From Serpula lacrymans var. lacrymans S7.9 (taxonomy: Eukaryota > Basidiomycota > Agaricomycetes > Boletales > Serpulaceae): DNA of 64,000 nt. The notes below the pieces were generated by a model. It worked only from the letters and a program-made list of their open reading frames with translations, did not search any database and was not told the origin of the DNA. The DNA lies in NCBI RefSeq assembly GCF_000218685.1, contig NW_006763300.1, positions 1,785,932 through 1,849,931 on the forward strand, read 5' to 3'. A program made the translations under genes and the position numbers. Of the stretch, positions 59,080-64,000 are shown in pieces (the first letter of the stretch is position 1; every line of letters starts with the position of its first letter).

Positions 59080-60330
59080 AGGTTGGTTAGTTCTCCCTAC
59101 GACCACGGATCATACTGTGCTCACCGGCCTACCTGCAGGGCCAAACTTATACACCACGATAAATGATCGATCAACTTCATCAACGACCGGAGGGCTTCTG
59201 CTGCTGCTTTCCGATCGCTGATGGAGTCGTCCCACGATACGGATATAGAAGGGATCAAGTAATACAAATGACGGGTAGTTGCCATTTGAGAAACAACGAC
59301 ATACGATAGCACTTGTTTTCCTAAGGAATGTCTACAGGTAAGTGAAGCGGTTGATAATAAGCCCCGCTGGATAGTTGCGAAAGATGAGAATGAATACGTA
59401 AGAAAACAATGCACCGGGACAGTGACAGATCCGCCTTCCGCATCTGGTTCCTGATGGGCATGCAACTGCGTGACCTCACTGCGTTGAAGCATGGGCTCGG
59501 TAGAGGTAGACAGTTTGTTTCGGCTAAACTTGATGTTTTTATGGACGATAAAAATTTCGTTCTGCAATCACCTTCTGATCGCTGGCAGAGACGTCCCACG
59601 CTACGGGAAATGAATGAATGAAGATATGACCCAAAAACAGATGAATGGGATTGGGGATTTGGGCGAAAGCAATATAGCAACTTTTATCACTGAAGGAAGC
59701 AGGCTGAGCTCATGTTCCGAGGCGAGCGACTAGTAACGACACTGGGTGGCTGTGAAAGAGAGAAACGAATATTAGAGGGGGTATGTACCTACCTGATAGT
59801 GACATAACGGTCCTCCCCGTTTGGTTGTTGATGGGGCTTGAGAGTGTGCGACCTCTGCGTTGAAGAATGGGCTCATTGAATGCGCACACTTTGTTTCGGC
59901 TAAGCTCGGAATATGGTCTATCAACGATAGAGCATCGTTGCTTTCGGATGCGACTGACCAACTTGTCCCACGTCACGGACATAGAATGAAAAACGAAGAT
60001 ATAATACAAAGTCGAGAAGCAAGGAATGACTATTTTGGGGACAACGACATATGAGAATGTATTTCCTGAAGGATAAGAGTCAAGCACATGTGAACTTGAA
60101 TGTTAAGGGCACATGGAAATGAATGCGTAAGAGGGCGGCGCACCTCCATTCCTGACTTGCATAGTAATATTTCATATTTGGTCGTTAACTCAGAGCGTGT
60201 GCGTTTTCGATATCTCTGTGTTGAACAACGAGTTCTGTGAAGATCTGTTTCACCAACAGCCTTGCGCCGTTTTGAACAGCTCGTAGGCCCGAAACCAATT
60301 GAATGCTGGGCAATACCAAATGATAATATG
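59080..60330. repeat. diverged tandem repeat, period about 365-372 bp
   Basis: A shared marker (GTCCCACG followed by a TACGG-like end and ATAGAA/ATGAA) recurs at 59228, 59593 and 59965. Flanking blocks recur in the same order: GAATGAATACGTAAGAAAAC versus GAAATGAATGCGTAAGAGGG, TTGTTTCGGCTAAACTTGA versus TTTGTTTCGGCTAAGCTCGG, and ACAACGACATACGA versus ACAACGACATATGA. There are about three units, the last partial, strongly diverged. No coding frame is kept between units. Confidence 0.65.
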
Positions 60331-62352
60331 CCCATTGGAAGAGCAAACTGCGGCGCCGCGAGAAGTAATTGCTAGCGATGGTGGTATTGCAGCATCTAGA
60401 GAGTGCATGGTAAGTGGCATAACTTGGATATTGTAACATGGTGTTACTGCCAGCCACGACTTTACCCGCTCTAGTCGCCTGCAGTGTGACGCAAAATTCA
60501 CAGAAAGTTGCTGATCGTGCTTACCGCGTATACTGATAACAAACGGCGTGCTACTGTCATGAATTGCAATATGCAAGTTGAAAATGACAGATATTTAGCG
60601 TAGCAGGGAAAATATGGGTGACTCGAGAGTCATTCTTAGCTGACAAAAGTATGAATGTATGGTTTTTTTCATAGAACGAGAGAATGGTACAGGTTGTATC
60701 CGCAGAGGATGTGAGACAACTTGGTGGTGGGCTCAGCAAGAGCCTACAGCCGTCGAATGTGCGTTCTGGTGCCAGCTCGAACTTGACAGAAGACGGCGTC
60801 TGGAGAGCGGCTGACTGTGACGTTACGGAATCTTCCTTTTTTGGACAATGCAGGGCTGTTTCCGAACGCCTCTCTCGCTTCAATGTTTTGCCTGGATGGA
60901 CCGAGATACGCTTATACTTTCTGCTACGGCGGCAAAGACGTCCTTAAACTGGAAAGTGCCCATCGATTCCTCTAGAAGTGGCCGGAGTGGATGGGCTCAT
61001 GGTGTCACATACTTGAAAGAACTGGCTCTGGATGCGAATCTTTTCCTGGTTGAAACGACAAATCTTACGGCCTCAGACCTTGGGTTCATCATGATCAAGC
61101 CGAGGACAATTCATATTCCACCGTGGCAAGCTACCTTGCCATTCTCGAGTATACCTTACCGGCGATTTCTGACCCTTATTAGGATCGACCTTACAAATGC
61201 TTCATCAGAAAGTCGTGCCGTTCTGGTGGCCGTTAACTGGGCATTGGTTCTTCATTCGGTGATTATGCGAGACTTAAAACCATCATTGATTTGACAGTAC
61301 AGTCATGGAATATACACTTGTGCCATTCTCTTATGCACTCATGCAAACCAAACATGGGAGCTCGTCTCAGTGCTGTATGTCTACCAATTGTCTGCCAGTC
61401 CAAGTAACCTTTGTTTATTGAACAGGACCTCTCACTATCAGTTGAACTTCCGTCTAGTATATCAGACTTACCATCTTACTCTTATTTTTCCTCGTTTATT
61501 GTCGTAATCACATTATAGCATTGCTGATTGACAGTCGACGTCCGACAACGGGAGGACACGTTTTGCTTGGTGTACCGTATCAGCGCTCATACCCACGGAG
61601 GAATAGGTATCAGTAGTTTTCAGTTCACACAAGCTTGATCGATTACCATGATCTGGTGACACATAGGGCCCCATCACCATTTATTTGCGGTCCATGTCGA
61701 GTCAGAGTGCAGGTGTGTGTGTGTGCGAAGGTCATATATCTTGGTTTCCTTTTCAGAGGTCTTCGTTTGTCTGATATGGTTCTTTCCTAGCCGAATACAT
61801 GAGTCACTTGTCTGCTATCATTCTCGAATTTTCGATAACTTGAAAATGGACATCCATTTTCGGGTGTCCTTGTACTTTAGTGTCCGCGGCACTGGTACGT
61901 TCACAAGGACGGCAGGATACTTGCTCTTCAAGAGGATGTTCTACGTGGCATTTCTTCAAAAAGCTGATTTGGTCCCTTTTGGGCTGACAGCATTGGGGAA
62001 GACTCAAATTCGAAAAGACATTCTATAGTTCAGCCGAGAAAGATGCGGGTATGGAATGTTCATATTCAAGGTGGAGATGTTGAATGGCGCTCGGGTGTTT
62101 ATCTTATGCCGCATCTGGCTTCTCCATATTAGTGAAAGGTGAGTCAGGACGATCTCGTATGCATGGTTGCGTGTTCATGAGGGGAACTACGAACTGAACT
62201 AGCAAGGGAAAATATATCCAATTGTCATGCTCATGGATGTGATGAGCAAAAACACCAAAATCTTGCACTTTCAACCGCAAGCCCATGGTGCTTGCATCCC
62301 TCATCGTTGGTAGTGTACCCTATCGCAATGGTACATGCAATCTCCCTGCGCA
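60331..62352. other. stretch without a supported gene
   Basis: Two plus ORFs (60848-61294, 148 codons; 61717-62028, 103 codons) have no recognisable domain. The second contains MDIHFRVSLYFSVRGTGTFT but no continuing exons could be matched. They may be remnants of genes as decayed as the oxygenase-like one to the right. Confidence 0.4.
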
Positions 62353-63062
62353 TGATTCGATTATTCTATGGCAACGGCCCTGAAGGACGGTGAGTAGTAT
62401 TGTTTGCCTATCGACTAAAAGCTGGCTGCTGATCCTAGTTCAAGTTACTCTCACAGGCGTGCTACCCAACACTTTTGGACTCAATCAAGATGATGTCCTC
62501 GACGAGTTCTACGAGAAAGCTGGCAGCTCGATATCGCTAATTTCTTCACTTATGCTGGGAGTGCTGGATTGTTTGATAGCATTCGCAGGGAGCTTTTGTA
62601 TGATGGTGAATATCCTCAACTGGAAATTTATCAGCTCAAAGTGTATGGTAAGGAAAACTATTCACTAAGTTCGAGATATTCTACAGCGTAATGACGTTCT
62701 ACAGGAGAATACTGTTTCTTCGAACCACGAAGGCAATTCCAATTCCCCAGCGAGGATAACCTAACCGCCTTTCTTACTGCGTATGAAGGAGGGTCATCTG
62801 TAGTGGTCAATCGTGGTCATTTGGTTGTGCCAAAGTCATTCCAGAAACTGTTCAACCTTCCATTGGATATGTCGTGTTCAATGGTGGTATTGAATTCGGG
62901 GTCTTGCCAAGTACCTCTGGCTTTCGAGTAACCTTGACATATTTTGGCAAGGTTAAGCCCACCGCATCGGTTGCTCTTCTTCCCACACCATTTGAGGACG
63001 CCATCAAGTCAGCTATCAAAGGTCGACCAAGTAATCCCAATGTTTTAGCTTGCTGTGGCTAA
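62353..63062 (+). pseudogene. 2OG-Fe(II) oxygenase-like gene, broken
   Basis: Pieces of the large Agaricomycete prolyl-hydroxylase-like family appear in order: NTFGLNQDDVLDEFYEKAG (about 62465-62521), then, after a frameshift, GLFDSIRRELLYDGEYPQLE and IYQLKVYG (to about 62641). An intron follows, then EYCFFEPRRQFQF, AYEGGSSVVVNRGHLVV and, after another frameshift near 62830, IGYVVFNGGIEFGVLPSTSG with FRVTLTYFG. Family members carry an HxD pair after the KVYG block and a His in an EHEV-type motif. Here these places read EPRRQ and EFGV, so the iron ligands are gone. Frameshifts and lost ligands both argue for a dead gene. An exon at 62353-62400 is possible but its frame is ambiguous. Confidence 0.65.
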
Positions 63063-63696
63063 GTTGGATTCGATATCGTATTTGTTCTCGATGGACATCC
63101 AATGTTTCAGATGTAGTCGCCAGGTGACTCGAATTTTGGGAGCGTCTGACTTTTGAGGAGTGTGCCCGAGCAGCAAGGTATGTTGGGAAGCCCCCAATCA
63201 GCAGCACGCGAAGTATTGCTACTCTGCGCATCTCAAGGAAGACCGTCTTAGAGGTGACGGATGTGGAATAGGCATCAATCGCAAAAGTACCATACGTCGC
63301 TTACGGTAACGAGTGTTCTTTGGAATTTTTATACATAACTGTTTGTCTTTTTGTCGAAGTAGGTCGGGTAAACAGTCTAACTTGTCTGGATCCGGAATCC
63401 CTTGGAGTGTTTGGAGTGAGGACTTAGAAGAGTCCGGTTCAGAATCTACAGGATCCACTAGTTCTTGGTGCCATTTTACTTGAACCTGTACTTTAATAGG
63501 CCTGCTGAACATATACCAAGTGGTCTTTGAATGACCTTTTCAGAAGCGTTTCGGAAGAGAGCTTTAGAAGGTAAGGTTGATTTTTTACGCACGTGACTTG
63601 TGCGACGCGGTAAAATCAACGGGATGTGTTCGCGCATTGACCAACTCCTTCAAGTTTCAGCACACGCCCTATCCAAACACTAATTTTTCGTCGACA
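63063..63696. other. intergenic, nothing recognised
   Basis: May include the decayed 3' end of the oxygenase-like gene. A minus ORF at 63512-63219 (97 codons) shows no family features. Confidence 0.4.
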
Positions 63697-64000
63697 ATGA
63701 CGGTGAGAATAGCAATAATGTGCTCTTACACTGAACGTCGCTAAGAATGTTTACTACTGTGATAGGGCATGTTGACAGTCCCAGTTGTGTCAACAACGTT
63801 TAAGAGACCTTACTTACCTGAGGTCACCAACAGGAACCCGCCACAAGAGGTCCATACCCCTCACCAAAAACAAATGCGAAAACCTGCAAAGCGCAGCAAA
63901 GCAACGGCGTCGTTACCGCCATCGCCTTCACCCAGTGCCGAGCAACCAACGTTGGTGCACCCCGTACCAGTGAATGTACACGGTCTTCGTAGTCAATATT
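63697..64000 (+). CDS. unknown gene, 5' part only, runs off window
   Basis: ATG-ACG at 63697-63702 is followed by a GT-AG intron (63703-63765) and an exon open to the last base: GMLTVPVVSTTFKRPYLPEV, then NRNPPQEVHTPHQKQMRKPA and a Ser/Pro/Lys-rich stretch. The composition suggests a disordered N-terminus, possibly nuclear (KRSK). An alternative is that coding starts at the internal ATG 63769. The function cannot be told. Confidence 0.45.

Overview
This window is nuclear DNA from a filamentous basidiomycete, most likely an Agaricomycete. Genes are split by many short (about 50-70 bp) GT-AG introns. Families typical of mushroom-forming fungi are present (a DUF6533-type membrane protein, a probable DUF6593-type protein, a decayed 2OG-Fe(II) oxygenase-like gene), next to ordinary fungal housekeeping genes (RRP46, RPF2, a CM1-domain spindle-pole/MTOC protein). 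There is one assembly gap of Ns at 55540-56168.

Layout. (1) 1-11720 is a nested transposon block: a decayed minus-strand Ty3/gypsy chromovirus with a 2.16 kb insert in its integrase. A Tc1/mariner-like DNA transposon (4866-9090, TA duplication, 26 bp inverted ends) lies in its reverse transcriptase. That transposon is itself hit by three LTR-type elements, one of which carries a complete tRNA-like Pol III unit. (2) 12433-14564 is an MFS drug:H+ antiporter and 15000-18485 a centrosomin-motif coiled-coil protein, both on minus. (3) 19330-31255 is a 12 kb minus-strand PKS-NRPS hybrid megasynthase, read by eye as KS-AT-DH-psiMT-ER(degenerate)-KR-ACP-C-A-T-TE. (4) 32300-36000 is repeat-rich: a small ORF, a series of four similar hairpins, a GGT microsatellite, an internally deleted Ty1/copia element and a further nested solo LTR. 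(5) 38141-54893 is gene-dense euchromatin: a disordered hypothetical protein, a DUF6593-like protein, a DUF6533-like membrane protein, RRP46, a zinc alcohol dehydrogenase, a Ser/Thr-rich membrane protein, RPF2, a 132-aa unknown and a C2H2 transcription factor. (6) 56169-64000 is gene-poor: a diverged 365-372 bp tandem repeat, a broken 2OG-oxygenase-like gene, and the 5' end of an unknown gene running off the window.

How it fits together. The megasynthase probably makes a polyketide-amino acid conjugate. The PKS half builds an acyl chain, the NRPS half condenses it with one amino acid, and the terminal thioesterase releases it. The degenerate ER motif suggests either no enoyl reduction or reduction by a separate enzyme encoded outside this window. 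The MFS exporter two genes away is the only plausible cluster partner; no P450, methyltransferase or stand-alone reductase is visible nearby. Transposon debris borders this region on both sides. All domain and family calls were made by reading motifs; no database search was run.
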